Origin: Caldilineaceae bacterium | GTDB lineage: Bacteria; Chloroflexota; Anaerolineae; Caldilineales; Caldilineaceae | Direction: 5' to 3' | Length of the DNA stretch: 44,175 bases | Assembly (NCBI GenBank): GCA_020433455.1 | Contig: JAGRCP010000088.1 | Coordinates: 1 to 44,175 of the forward strand | Shown here: positions 12,219 to 21,868 of the stretch, piece after piece | Numbering within the stretch: position 1 is the first letter of the stretch | How the letters are laid out: the number at the start of each line of letters is the position of its first letter | The notes under the pieces: model-generated | What the model was told of the DNA's origin: nothing | Database searches by the model: none | What the model saw: the letters and a program-made list of their open reading frames with translations, nothing else | Translations under genes and position numbers: made by a program

Positions 12219-13532
12219 TTATTGACGACCGTTGGCCGCGCCGGCTGATTCGCCGGAAGCAATGCCTGCGGTGCGGCGGCGTCCGGCCTGACTGGCATAG
12301 AGTTCGGCATTGCGCTGGCGGCGCTGCCACGTCTCTTCCATGGCCCGCACTTTGTCGTCCCGCTCGCGCACGGACGTTTCCATGCCTTCCAGCCAGGCCT
12401 GGGCCGTCCCCAGGAAATAGTTGCTGTAGCTCTCCTGCAACTTCCAGAGCTGTTGCAGCAGGGCATCGTGGACTTCCATATCGTGGACCAGGGGCGGGAA
12501 TTTTTCCACCAGCTCGGTATTGTATTTCTCTTGCTCAGACCAGAGATGTTCCTGACGCAGTTCCGCCTTGCGCCGCCGCTTTTCGTACTCTTCGCGGAAC
12601 TCATCCATCTCCCGGCGCACCCGCTCCTCGGCCAGACGCTGAAGCTCCTGCACCTGGCTCTGCTCCCGTAGCATGAGGTCCTTAAATTCCTGAATTTCCT
12701 GGACGGAGCGGCGTGCGATATCCACTTGCTGGCCGAAAGACTGGACCCGCTCATGGGCCTGATTGACCAGGGTTTTCTGATTTTCAATCGCCTCTTTCCA
12801 GCGATTGACCACTTGATCCCGCTCCACCAGGGAGCTGCGCACCGACTCCATAAAGTCGAGCTGCTGCTCGCGCAAAGTCTCAATCTGGGAAGGGAGCTTA
12901 CCCGCCTCGGACGTAGACTTGCGCACGGTCTCCTCTAATACCGGAACCCGTCCGGCCAAGGCTTCGATACGCTTAAAAAGCTCGACCGTTTCCTGCTGAA
13001 GCTGGGCGATACGCTTGGTATCGCTGGTGCGCTGCTCGGCCAGGAAGGGAATCTGGCGGGTGCGTTCTTCGATCTCCTTGGCCAGACCGCCTACCTGATT
13101 TCGCACGCCCATGATCAGCTCGGACAGGCGCTCGTCTTCCACAGAACGCAATTCAATGCTTTCTTCCAGGCGCGCAATACGGGGTAAGTCCCGGCGAATC
13201 TCGCTGATCTCCCGACTGAAGAGTTCCCGGTCGTTCATGCGCGCCCGTTCTACATCGCGTTGAATCTGACCGATCTCCTCATCGCGCTGTTCAACCAGAC
13301 CGGTAACTTCCACGCGGGTATTCTGGAGCGCGTTCTCGATCTGCTGGAAACGAGTCAACTGGCCCTGGGTGGCGGCCAGGCGGCTTTCCAATTCCTGGAT
13401 GCGTCGCGTCTGCTCGACGATATCCGACGTCTGGGCTTCCAGGCGCTGCTGCAAACGCGCAATTTCCGCACGATCGCGCCGGTGCTCTTCGTCCAGCCAA
13501 TTCACCATTTGAGCAAGTTGTGCGACATCCAT
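12219..13532 (-). CDS. Long coiled-coil protein of unknown function
   Basis: A 437-aa, highly charged protein with almost continuous heptad pattern from about residue 10 to 400 (for example EIARLQQRLEAQ, IQELESRLAATQGQL). There is no signal peptide, membrane segment or recognised enzyme motif. The C-terminal 40 residues are Arg/Ala/Gly-rich and probably disordered. It is expected to be cytoplasmic and elongated, like SMC-arm or scaffold proteins, but I do not recognise the family. A consensus promoter (13602-13630) and GAGG eight bases before the ATG support expression. It heads a likely two-gene unit with selB. Confidence 0.85.
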   Translation of the reverse strand: MDVAQLAQMVNWLDEEHRRDRAEIARLQQRLEAQTSDIVEQTRRIQELESRLAATQGQLTRFQQIENALQNTRVEVTGLVEQRDEEIGQIQRDVERARMNDRELFSREISEIRRDLPRIARLEESIELRSVEDERLSELIMGVRNQVGGLAKEIEERTRQIPFLAEQRTSDTKRIAQLQQETVELFKRIEALAGRVPVLEETVRKSTSEAGKLPSQIETLREQQLDFMESVRSSLVERDQVVNRWKEAIENQKTLVNQAHERVQSFGQQVDIARRSVQEIQEFKDLMLREQSQVQELQRLAEERVRREMDEFREEYEKRRRKAELRQEHLWSEQEKYNTELVEKFPPLVHDMEVHDALLQQLWKLQESYSNYFLGTAQAWLEGMETSVRERDDKVRAMEETWQRRQRNAELYASQAGRRRTAGIASGESAGAANGRQ

Positions 13533-13601
13533 CAGGGTATCCTCGTTACGGAAGGAAATTGGAAATCACCTTCCAGCAGAAACAATAAACGTATGCGGCA
13601 G

Positions 13602-13630
13602 ATTATAACATCATTCACAGGCCAAACCAA
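13602..13630 (-). promoter_or_regulatory. Sigma-70-like promoter for the coiled-coil gene
   Basis: On the minus strand: -35 TTGGTT (13625-13630), 17-bp spacer, perfect -10 TATAAT (13602-13607). The gene starts about 70 bp downstream. It is back to back with the divergent promoter at 13653. Confidence 0.65.
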
Positions 13631-13652
13631 GCAATCCCGGCATGCCCGAGGT

Positions 13653-13682
13653 TTGACCAAAGATAAAGCCGACTGATAGAAT
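13653..13682 (+). promoter_or_regulatory. Sigma-70-like promoter for the glycosyltransferase genes
   Basis: -35 TTGACC (13653-13658), 18-bp spacer, -10 TAGAAT (13677-13682), one mismatch from consensus in each box. It lies about 60 bp before the first glycosyltransferase start. Confidence 0.65.
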
Positions 13683-13741
13683 CTACGCCGTAACTCCCGC
13701 CTGTTCACGAATTGAAATCCACGGACGGTTGAATTTCACCA

Positions 13742-14935
13742 ATGCACATAGGCGTTGACGCTCGGCTGATGTACCATCAGCCCGCGGGCATTAGTCGCTA
13801 TACATGGCATCTGTTGAACGCCATGGCTGCGATTGAAGCTCCCCACCAATTTACGATTTACCAGCATCGAAAACATCGCTCCCCGCTGATTGAGCGCCCT
13901 AATTTTCGACGCGCGACCCTCTATGCGCCTGTGCATACGCGGCTGGAGCAATACATGATGCCTCTGGAACTGCTGCCCGCCAGGCTGGATTTGCTTCACT
14001 CGCCCGACTTTATCCCACCCTTATACTCGTCTATTCCCACCGTCATCACCGTCCACGATCTGGCTTTTCTGCACTGGCCTCATTTTGTCACAAAAGACAG
14101 CGCAGCCTATTACGGCCAGATCGACCGGGCCGTGGCCCACGCACGCCACATCATCGTGCCCAGCGAGCACACGCGCAGTGATTTGACGGCGCAGATGGGC
14201 GTCCCGCCCGACAAGATTTCGGTCATTTACGAGGCGGCCGATCCCCGCTTTACGCCCCTGCCCCAGGAAGAGACGCGGCGGGAGGTGATGAAGAAATTCG
14301 GCTTGCCCGAGCGTTACGTCTTTTTTGTGGGCACCATCGAGCCGCGCAAGAATCTGACCGGCCTGCTCCAGGCCTTCAAAATCTTGATCGACCGCTACAA
14401 TGTCCAGGACGTCAATCTGGCTGTCGCCGGCAGCCGGGGCTGGCTCTATGAAGAGGTGCTCAACGCTGTGGAGACGCTGGATCTGACCGAACGGGTTCAT
14501 CTTCTGGATCGGGTGAGCGACGACGATCTCCACAAGCTCTACGTGGGCGCGCGCTGCCATATCCATCCGGCCTTTTATGAAGGCTTCGGGCTGCCGCCGC
14601 TGGAAGCCATGGCCTGCGGCACGCCCACAATCGTCAGCAACGTGAGCAGTCTGCCCGAGGTCGTCAACGACGCCGCGTTGCTGGTCGATCCCCGGGATTG
14701 GGAAGAAATTGCCATCGCCCTCTACCGTCTCCTCACCGACGACGGTCTCCACGCCGAGCTGCGCCATATGGGCTTGCAGCGGGCTAAAGACTTCAGCTGG
14801 ACCATGGCCGCGGAGCAGACCCTGGCGGTCTATGAGAATACGGTCAATCGCAAAGAGCCCATATCCCCGGCTGAACAGGCAAATGAGCAGACGCGCACGT
14901 CTTCCCGCGCGCCGACTGTCGCCGGACAGGGTTAG
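13742..14935 (+). CDS. Glycosyltransferase, GT4 family
   Basis: Predicted retaining GT-B glycosyltransferase, 397 aa. It opens with the GT4-type [20 protein letters not shown] and carries [11 protein letters not shown], the linker motif [18 protein letters not shown], and the nucleotide-sugar EX7E motif in [16 protein letters not shown], followed by [17 protein letters not shown]. Closest in type to mannosyl- or rhamnosyl-transferases of surface polysaccharide or glycolipid synthesis; donor and acceptor cannot be told. There is no strong Shine-Dalgarno, but the promoter at 13653 fits. A second GT4 gene follows after 14 bp. Confidence 0.92.
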   Translation: MHIGVDARLMYHQPAGISRYTWHLLNAMAAIEAPHQFTIYQHRKHRSPLIERPNFRRATLYAPVHTRLEQYMMPLELLPARLDLLHSPDFIPPLYSSIPTVITVHDLAFLHWPHFVTKDSAAYYGQIDRAVAHARHIIVPSEHTRSDLTAQMGVPPDKISVIYEAADPRFTPLPQEETRREVMKKFGLPERYVFFVGTIEPRKNLTGLLQAFKILIDRYNVQDVNLAVAGSRGWLYEEVLNAVETLDLTERVHLLDRVSDDDLHKLYVGARCHIHPAFYEGFGLPPLEAMACGTPTIVSNVSSLPEVVNDAALLVDPRDWEEIAIALYRLLTDDGLHAELRHMGLQRAKDFSWTMAAEQTLAVYENTVNRKEPISPAEQANEQTRTSSRAPTVAGQG

Positions 14936-14949
14936 CCGCGTCCGTCCCC

Positions 14950-16206
14950 ATGCGCCTTCTTTTTCTGACGCCTCAGCTGCCCTATCCGCCCCGTCAAGGC
15001 ACAACCCTGCGCAACTTCAACCTCATCAAGCAATTGGCCGCCCGCCACACAATCGATCTCGCCGGCTTTCTGGCGCCGACCGACGATGCAACCTATGCCC
15101 AACGGACCGACAGCCCCCTCATGACGCTATGCCGCCGGGTGGACACGGTTCCCACCCCCCAACGCAGCAGCGCGCAACGCATCCGCGACACCCTCTTTTC
15201 TCTCCAGCCGGATATGGGCTTGCGCCTGGCGGATGAGGAGATGAGGGCGCTGGTTGCCCGCCGCCTGCGCGAGGAAGAGTACGACCTGGTCCAAGCCGAG
15301 GGCATCGAAATGGCCCAATACGGCTGCATGGCGGGCGAACAGAGCATTCCCTGGATTTTTGACGATCATAATTGCGAGTACCTGCTCCAGAAGCGCAATG
15401 CCGTCACCGATCTGCGTCGCATCAGCCGCCTGGCGCCCGGCGTCTACAGCCTCGTCCAATGGCAGAAGCTGGCGCGTTACGAAGCCATGCTCTGCCGAAC
15501 GGCCGACGCCGTCACGGTGGTGAGCGAAGCCGATGGGCGTGCGCTCCGCAGGATTGCGCCTCAATTGACAACGACTGTCGTCTCCAACGGCATCGATCTC
15601 AGCCAATACAAGCATGATGCCGCGTCGCAGCAGGACAATGAAGCAAGGCCCACGCTGGTCTTTACGGGCAAAATGGATTATCGTCCCAACATTGACGCTG
15701 TACTCTGGTTTGGGCGGGACGTACTGCCGCTCATCACCGACATGATGCCGACCGTGCGCTTTCAGATCGTGGGCATGAATCCCCACCCCCGGCTGGACGA
15801 GCTGCGGGAGAACCCCTATATCGAGATCACCGGCGCGGTGGAGGATGTGCGCCCGTATATTGACGGGGCCGCAGTCTATGTCATTCCCATGCGCATCGGC
15901 GGCGGCACCCGCTTCAAGGCGCTGGAGGCCATGGCATCGCGCAAGGCCATCGTCAGCACGTCGCTGGGCGTAGAGGGGATTGGCGTACAGGACGGGCGGG
16001 AGATGCTCATTGCCGATGAGCCGGTGAGCATGGCCTCGGCGATTTTACAACTACTGCGTCAAGGAACGGCCGAGCGCGCTCATCTGGGCGAGGCCGGCTA
16101 TCGCTTCGTCAGCGCGCATTATGCATGGGAAAAAATCGTACCGGCGCTAGAGCAGGTGTATGAGGAGGTTGCAGAGACGCGGCGCGGCGTTACGAAGGCG
16201 CGGTAA
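14950..16206 (+). CDS. Glycosyltransferase, GT4 family (second gene)
   Basis: A 418-aa GT-B glycosyltransferase starting MRLLFLTPQLPYPPRQGTTL, typical of GT4 enzymes that act on surface sugars. Later motifs are FTGKMDYRPNIDAVLWF and the C-terminal donor site PMRIGGGTRFKALEAMAS with SLGVEGIGV. The EX7E motif is replaced by the GGGTRFKxLEAMA form common in this subgroup (similar to enzymes labelled sugar transferase, PEP-CTERM/EpsH1 associated). It starts 14 bp after the first glycosyltransferase and was probably transcribed with it. Substrate unknown. Confidence 0.92.
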   Translation: MRLLFLTPQLPYPPRQGTTLRNFNLIKQLAARHTIDLAGFLAPTDDATYAQRTDSPLMTLCRRVDTVPTPQRSSAQRIRDTLFSLQPDMGLRLADEEMRALVARRLREEEYDLVQAEGIEMAQYGCMAGEQSIPWIFDDHNCEYLLQKRNAVTDLRRISRLAPGVYSLVQWQKLARYEAMLCRTADAVTVVSEADGRALRRIAPQLTTTVVSNGIDLSQYKHDAASQQDNEARPTLVFTGKMDYRPNIDAVLWFGRDVLPLITDMMPTVRFQIVGMNPHPRLDELRENPYIEITGAVEDVRPYIDGAAVYVIPMRIGGGTRFKALEAMASRKAIVSTSLGVEGIGVQDGREMLIADEPVSMASAILQLLRQGTAERAHLGEAGYRFVSAHYAWEKIVPALEQVYEEVAETRRGVTKAR

Positions 16207-16301
16207 AGGCGCGGCCATCCGGGATGTAACCACCCGGTTACGTTGCGTCAATAATACTCAATTTCGATTAAGCATTAATTTCACCTTCCCAGGAGCCAAT
16301 C

Positions 16302-17393
16302 ATGACGAGTAAAGAGGGTCTTCGAGTCGGATTCATCGGGACAGGCTGGACTGAGCGGGTGCAAATCCCCGCTTTCCGTTTGGGCGGGCTGACGGCCCAG
16401 GCCATTGCATCCGGTCGGGAGGAGAATGCCCACAGGGTCGCCCAAGCGCTGGAAATCCCCGACACCCACGCAAGTTGGCGGGAGCTGATTACGTCGGATG
16501 CAGTGGATATTGTAAGTATCGCGACGCCGCCCGCTCTTCACCGGGAGATCGCAGTGGCCGCGCTGGAAGCGGGCAAGCACGTGATCTGTGAAAAGCCTAC
16601 GGCCATGAATGTGGCAGAGGCGGAAGCCATGCTGGCAGCGGCTCAGGCCGCGCCCCAACAGCTTGCCATCATCGATCATGAATTGCGCTTTCATCCCCAA
16701 CGCATGCAAATGCGCCAGATGATCAAAGACGGTTTTGTGGGGACGCCCATCAGCGTGCGCCTGACGCGCCTGGGGCCGGATCGGCTGGACCGGAATCGGG
16801 AATGGAACTGGTGGAGCGATGCGGAGCAAGGCGGCGGCACATTGGGCGCCTTAGGCAGCCACCTGCTGGACCTGTCCCGCTGGATGTTCGGCCGCATCGA
16901 CCTGCTCACGGCGCAATTGACCACGGGCCGCCTCTACCGCATGGATCCCGCTACGGGCGGCGAACGGCGGGTTACCGCGGATGATGAGGCGCGGCTGTTG
17001 CTGCGCTTCGCCAATGACGCGCAGGGCGAAATCACCGTAAGCAGCATCACCGCCGGCGGCTACGGCATGGCCGTAGAAGTCAACGGCACCCGGGGCGCAC
17101 TGTATCTGGACAATCAGGATCGCCTGTGGAGCATGACGGAAGCGGAAATCGCGGCGGGCGAATGGCAGCCCGTACGCGTCATCATGCCCAACTCGGAACT
17201 ATTGCGCCAACTGCCCAACCAAAGCCCCTTCACTATCGGCTCTTTTTATCTGGCCCAAACATTGGCCATGTCCCTGCCCATGGGTGAGACCGTCCTGCCC
17301 GACGCGGCGAGTTTCTTTGACGGCCTGGCCGTCCAGCGCTTATTGGACGCGGCGCGTCGGACGGATGCGGAACGGAGTTGGGCGCGGCTGTAG
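16302..17393 (+). CDS. Gfo/Idh/MocA-family oxidoreductase
   Basis: NAD(P)-dependent sugar or polyol dehydrogenase family, 363 aa. The N-terminal Rossmann fold starts RVGFIGTGW; CEKPTAMN contains the conserved EKP catalytic motif; the C-terminal alpha/beta domain has GGGTLGALGSHLLDLSRWM, with the His expected in the active site. AGGAG six bases before the ATG fixes the start. It lies 95 bp behind the glycosyltransferases and could supply a modified sugar to them, or be unrelated. The actual substrate is not visible. Confidence 0.92.
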   Translation: MTSKEGLRVGFIGTGWTERVQIPAFRLGGLTAQAIASGREENAHRVAQALEIPDTHASWRELITSDAVDIVSIATPPALHREIAVAALEAGKHVICEKPTAMNVAEAEAMLAAAQAAPQQLAIIDHELRFHPQRMQMRQMIKDGFVGTPISVRLTRLGPDRLDRNREWNWWSDAEQGGGTLGALGSHLLDLSRWMFGRIDLLTAQLTTGRLYRMDPATGGERRVTADDEARLLLRFANDAQGEITVSSITAGGYGMAVEVNGTRGALYLDNQDRLWSMTEAEIAAGEWQPVRVIMPNSELLRQLPNQSPFTIGSFYLAQTLAMSLPMGETVLPDAASFFDGLAVQRLLDAARRTDAERSWARL

Positions 17394-17569
17394 TAATACG
17401 TTTCGTAAGAAACCTGCATAATCTTAGAGCCGCCTTCCCCCGAAAAAGCTGTGCGAACAGAATCTTTGCAGTAGCAAGGCAATAACACACCCGATTATTG
17501 CTCACCCAGCGCTACTGACGCTTCGCGCGCGTACCCATTTCTCGTCGCATGAAAACAAAGAGAATCATC

Positions 17570-19879
17570 ATGAAGAAAACGTCGCTGTTCTCTGCGCTTG
17601 CGTTGTTACTTATCTGCCTGTTGATGGCCGGCTCGCTCCTTGCCCAGGAAAGCGGCGGCCAAATATATTTTCCCATCATTAGCGGCCAGTCGGAGGATGC
17701 CGCACAAGTAGAGACCCCGACCCCCCGCATCACGGTGGCCATAGAGCCGGGGATAGGCAATACGTCTACGCCGACAGCCACAATGGAGCCGCCCCAAACG
17801 CCCATCCCCACGTCAACTCTAAGGCCGGGAGAAACGCCCGCTGATACGGCGACGCCGACCTTTACGCCTACGCCGACTTTCACCCCCACGCCCACGTTGA
17901 CGCCTACCTTTACCTTCACGCCTACGCCGACCCAGACGCCTACGCCCACCTCCACCCTGCGGCCGGGCGAAACGCCGGCGGAGACCGCGACGTCTACTTT
18001 TACACCAACGCCCACATTTACCCCCACGCCTACGTTAACGCCTACCTTTACCTTCACGCCCACGCCGACCCAGACGCCTACGGCGATGTCAACTGCAACG
18101 TCAACGCCCACTCTACAGCCGGGCGAGACGCCCGGCGATACGACGACGCCGACCTTTACGCCTACGCCCACGTTGACGCCGACCTTTACCTTTACGCCCA
18201 CGCCGACCCAAACGCCTACGCCCACAGCCACCCTGGGGCCGGAAGAAACGCCTGCGGCAGAGACGGCAACCCCGACCTTTACACCTACGTCTACCTTTAC
18301 ACCAACGCCAACGTTGACGCCGACCTTTACCTTTACGCCCACACCGACCCAAACGCCGACCGCAACGTTCACCCCGGAACCGGGGGAAACGCCTGCGGAT
18401 ACGGCAACGCCGGTCTTTACGCCTACAGAGACGCCAACCCTGGAACCGGCGGAAACGCCCGCCAATACGGCGACGCCGACGTTTACGCCCACCGGGACGC
18501 CGACAGCGGAAGATGCGGCAACAGCGACGCCCACCTTTACGCCTACGGCGACACCTGTAGAGGTAAACACGCCGACACCGACGCCCACCACGGGGTCAAC
18601 CGGCCCCTGCACCCAATATGGCGGAGGGCACGCGCGTTCCAGCCGCTATGGCGTACAAATGTACATCGACACCCAACCCAGCAACCGCTTCTTCAATTCC
18701 ATCGTCGAAAGTAACGCCGGATGGGTGCGCACGGAAATATCCTGGGCGTGGGCCGAGCCGAATGACACGTCACCAGACAACTACCGCTGGGTTGAGGCGG
18801 ATGCGTCCGTATCCGTTGCTGCACACACCAATATCCAGGTGTTAGGCACGATTCTTCATGCCCCGCCCTGGGCTGCGATCCCCTCCAACGGGCCGCTCTA
18901 TCCGGGCAAGCTGGAGGAACTGGCGGAGTTTGTGGCAGAGGTAGTGGAGCGCTATGACGGCGACGGCTATAAGGATGCGCCCTGCTCGCCGGTAATTAAC
19001 CACTGGGAGATGTACAATGAGCCTGATAGCCGCCACCGGTGGGGGAATCATCCAGAGAAATATGCAGAGATGCTGGCAACCATCTATCCGGTCATGAAGG
19101 CGGCCAACCCCAGGGCCAAGCTGGTCTTCGGCGGCGTCGCGCAAGACTGGTTCGTTGATCAAGACGGCCCGTTTGTACGCAACTGGGTGGAAAAAGTTCT
19201 AGATGCCCGTAGCGGGGTATATTTTGACTACATGAACATTCATTCCTTCCCCGCCTACTGGCCCGAATACGGCAGCAGCCATCCGCCGGGAACATTGGCG
19301 AAAGTTCAGTATTTCCGCCGCATTATGACAAGTCGCGGCTTTGTGCGCCCTATCATGATCACTGAAACGTCGAATTATATTCCCAGCCCAACAGAATCTC
19401 TCACCTGGCGACAGGCAGTCTATTTGGTAGAGGTATTCACCGAAGCCCGTGCGGCCGATGTAGCGATGGTCTCCTGGTTCACCATGCACGATCTGGAGGG
19501 GCATCCTCTCACCGGGCTGGTATCAAGAGACAATCCGCCCAGGAAACGGCCTCTCTTTTACGCCTTCAACACCATCACCAAACTGATGGAATCGGCAACC
19601 TACAAGCGAACGCTGAGCCCGGCTGTTGACGGCGGAAGCAGGTACCTGGGGTATGAGTTTGACGACGCGCGCAATAACCGACGCATCATTGTCGCCTGGG
19701 TCCATTTTACTGAAGGCGGCGGCGTATTGACGCAAATATCGGTCAACGCGACCTCGGCCAAACGGTACAATATGCTGGGCGGCGTCACCACATTAACCGA
19801 CGGCAGCGATGGCAGCATAGACGGCAAAATCACGGTACAGTTCGATCGGGAGCCCCTGCTGCTGGAGCTGCCGCGCTAG
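17570..19879 (+). CDS. Secreted glycoside-hydrolase-like protein with Thr-Pro linker
   Basis: A 769-aa exported protein. [20 protein letters not shown] is the signal peptide; an in-frame ATG at 17549 would only add seven residues. IYFPIISG follows, a short motif seen near the ends of many Chloroflexota surface proteins (family knowledge, not tested). Residues about 84-345 are a Thr/Pro-rich linker of six related repeats. The C-terminal catalytic part (about 360-769) resembles a clan-A (GH39/GH5-like) barrel: MYNEPD carries the candidate acid/base Glu484, and MITETS the candidate nucleophile Glu599. It probably acts on an external polysaccharide. It converges on nhaA, with a strong terminator between. 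Confidence 0.85.
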   Translation: MKKTSLFSALALLLICLLMAGSLLAQESGGQIYFPIISGQSEDAAQVETPTPRITVAIEPGIGNTSTPTATMEPPQTPIPTSTLRPGETPADTATPTFTPTPTFTPTPTLTPTFTFTPTPTQTPTPTSTLRPGETPAETATSTFTPTPTFTPTPTLTPTFTFTPTPTQTPTAMSTATSTPTLQPGETPGDTTTPTFTPTPTLTPTFTFTPTPTQTPTPTATLGPEETPAAETATPTFTPTSTFTPTPTLTPTFTFTPTPTQTPTATFTPEPGETPADTATPVFTPTETPTLEPAETPANTATPTFTPTGTPTAEDAATATPTFTPTATPVEVNTPTPTPTTGSTGPCTQYGGGHARSSRYGVQMYIDTQPSNRFFNSIVESNAGWVRTEISWAWAEPNDTSPDNYRWVEADASVSVAAHTNIQVLGTILHAPPWAAIPSNGPLYPGKLEELAEFVAEVVERYDGDGYKDAPCSPVINHWEMYNEPDSRHRWGNHPEKYAEMLATIYPVMKAANPRAKLVFGGVAQDWFVDQDGPFVRNWVEKVLDARSGVYFDYMNIHSFPAYWPEYGSSHPPGTLAKVQYFRRIMTSRGFVRPIMITETSNYIPSPTESLTWRQAVYLVEVFTEARAADVAMVSWFTMHDLEGHPLTGLVSRDNPPRKRPLFYAFNTITKLMESATYKRTLSPAVDGGSRYLGYEFDDARNNRRIIVAWVHFTEGGGVLTQISVNATSAKRYNMLGGVTTLTDGSDGSIDGKITVQFDREPLLLELPR
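17819..18600 (+). repeat. Coding tandem repeat for the Thr-Pro linker
   Basis: Six imperfect units of about 20-52 codons, each opening with an L/E-x-P-x-E-T-P segment followed by TPTFTPTPT-like runs. The DNA is dominated by acg/acc and cct/ccc codons, so it is prone to length change. The opposite strand reads as a long VGVGVKV frame, which is only its complement. Confidence 0.9.
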
Positions 19880-19897
19880 GCCCGGCCGCAGCGCAAA

Positions 19898-19936
19898 AGC
19901 AAAGAATCCTCCGGTCGGGCCGGAGGATTCTTTGCT
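19898..19936. terminator. Bidirectional terminator between the hydrolase gene and nhaA
   Basis: A perfect 17-bp inverted repeat (19898-19914 and 19920-19936) with a 5-nt loop. The arms begin agcaaag and end ctttgct, so each strand has a short T-rich outer arm. It sits between convergent stop codons. Confidence 0.8.
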
Positions 19937-19999
19937 TGCCATATACTCCCCCATGGGCGAGGCGGGAGCAGCTGCCCCGCGCGCAACGGACCAACCGCC

Positions 20000-21817
20000 T
20001 CAACTGCCCGAACGTCCTTGCGCGAGGGTATTCGCCCGCCACAAAATCAGGCTGCCAATCCCGCCGGCCAGAAGCGAAGCAAGCAGAATCCCCAGCTTGA
20101 CGGCCTGGGCCTGATCATGGCCAAGCGCGGCTGACGCAATAAAGATGGACATGGTAAAGCCTATCCCGCAAAGCGTTGCCGCGCCGAATAGCTGTAGCCA
20201 GCTAATGTCAGACGACAGGCGCGCGATGCCGAACTTTGTGGCGAGATAGGCTGTCCCCCAAATACCCAACGGTTTCCCGATGAGCAAGCCCAGCATGGTC
20301 CCGGCAACCTCCGGATGGGAGAGGGAAAAGCCGGAGCCGGCCAGCGCAATCCCCGTGTTGAAGAAGGCAAACAGGGGCAAAATCAGGTAGTTATTCCACC
20401 CTTCCAGCGCATGCTGGAGGTGGAAGCCGGGGTCCCGCAGGCGATCAACAATGCTTTCCAAAATCGAAACAACGCCGTGTCCGGCCGGCGCTTCGCCATT
20501 GCGCAGCTGGTATTGAAAGACCTTCTTGACCTGGGTGGCGGCTAAAACGACATTGGCCGAATTGCGCGACGGGATGGCCGCCGCGGTCAGAACGCCGGCA
20601 AGCGTCGCATGCAGGCCGCTTTCGTAGACAAAGTACCAAAGCAGCACAAAGAGAAGCATGTAGGGCAGACGCTGATAGACTTTGCCCCGATTCAGGGCGA
20701 ACATGGCGGCAAGCACGACGCCCGCCCAAATAAAGGGCTGAACGTGGAAGCCATGACCGTAAAATAAGGCGATAACAACGATCGCGCCCAGGTCGTCCAC
20801 AATGGCCAATGCCGAAACAAACACCTTCAGTGACGTGGGCACGCGTGAACCGAGCAGGGCCAGGATGCCCAGGGTGAAGGCGATATCCGTTGCCATGGGG
20901 ATGCCCCAGCCGTGCGCGGTGGGCCTGCCCCAATTGACCGCGGTATAAATAAGGGCGGGAAGAACCATGCCCCCCACCGCGCCGATGAGCGGCATGGCGG
21001 CCTTCTCCAGCGAGGAGAGTTCGCCGTCAACCAGCTCACGCTTAATCTCGATGCCCACGACCAGAAAAAACAGGGCCATCAGCCCATCGTTGACCCAGAT
21101 CGTAATCGGCAGTTCAAACGTGAAGGAGCCGAAAATAATCCCGGCGATGGTATCGCTCCAACGCTGATAGGTCTCAGCCCAGCCCAAATTGACGAACAGG
21201 AGCGCAGCAACCGTCGCTACAATCAGGACGAGGCCGGCCGACGCCGCCCAGCGGAAGAAAGCCGAGCTGGCAATTTCCAGGCGCACGCCAAAGGGGCGCT
21301 CCATGGCCTCCAGGACCGCGGTATCGTCCCACACGCCGTCGTAAAACTGGCCTTCGACAAAGAGCATGGGCGTATGGGGAACCGGAACCGACTCCCGGGC
21401 CGATTGTCGGTCGCGCGCAATTTTTCCTGCGACTGCATCGGATGCCAAATCAGTTTCAAACTGCTCGATATTCAACCCAATCCGCTCCGCCAATGAAGTG
21501 ATTTTCTCGGGGGTATATTGCTCCTTCTTCAAGTCGTAAAGCGCGGTATGCATGGGAACAAATTTGCCCTGCCGGTCCGCAGCGATTGCCGCAGCGGCTG
21601 CCAGCTTTGCCGCTTCCGAGGCATCTTCGGGCAGATAAAAGCGGATGCCCACGGTCAGATCCAGCGCAGCAACCCGGGCGAGAGAGCGGGACAACACATC
21701 ACGAATGCGACGAGTTGCATCATCCGTATAGTCGATAAATATAACGATGTTCGCCTGTCCGCCGGCCCTCAAAACCAGATCGTCGGCATCGAACTTCGGA
21801 ACCAGTTGATAAGACAT
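20000..21817 (-). CDS. nhaA: NhaA Na+/H+ antiporter with N-terminal thioredoxin-fold domain
   Basis: Residues about 180-605 are a full NhaA antiporter that expels Na+ in exchange for H+ across the inner membrane: FFLVVGIEIKRELVDGEL, ATDIAFTLGIL with Asp311, and ALAIVDDLGAIVV with the Asp341-Asp342 pair that corresponds to the ion-binding aspartates of E. coli NhaA. Residues 1-175 resemble a DsbA/thioredoxin-like domain (IVIFIDY at the strand before the active site, helical insert, then HTPMLFVEGQFYDG with the cis-Pro). The active-site CxxC is replaced by TDDA-like residues, and no Cys occurs anywhere in this domain. AAGGG six bases before the ATG supports the start. The MDR gene lies 51 bp upstream. 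Confidence 0.94.
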   Translation of the reverse strand: MSYQLVPKFDADDLVLRAGGQANIVIFIDYTDDATRRIRDVLSRSLARVAALDLTVGIRFYLPEDASEAAKLAAAAAIAADRQGKFVPMHTALYDLKKEQYTPEKITSLAERIGLNIEQFETDLASDAVAGKIARDRQSARESVPVPHTPMLFVEGQFYDGVWDDTAVLEAMERPFGVRLEIASSAFFRWAASAGLVLIVATVAALLFVNLGWAETYQRWSDTIAGIIFGSFTFELPITIWVNDGLMALFFLVVGIEIKRELVDGELSSLEKAAMPLIGAVGGMVLPALIYTAVNWGRPTAHGWGIPMATDIAFTLGILALLGSRVPTSLKVFVSALAIVDDLGAIVVIALFYGHGFHVQPFIWAGVVLAAMFALNRGKVYQRLPYMLLFVLLWYFVYESGLHATLAGVLTAAAIPSRNSANVVLAATQVKKVFQYQLRNGEAPAGHGVVSILESIVDRLRDPGFHLQHALEGWNNYLILPLFAFFNTGIALAGSGFSLSHPEVAGTMLGLLIGKPLGIWGTAYLATKFGIARLSSDISWLQLFGAATLCGIGFTMSIFIASAALGHDQAQAVKLGILLASLLAGGIGSLILWRANTLAQGRSGS

Positions 21818-21868
21818 AACAGCCCTTCAATATTGGTCGTTGATTGGGATCGATATTGTTTTTCAGCT

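Noticed and set aside
17512-18612. Minus-strand frame reading VGVGVKVGV repeats
   Set aside because: It is the antisense of the Thr-Pro linker repeats of the secreted hydrolase. The codon periodicity belongs to the plus strand.
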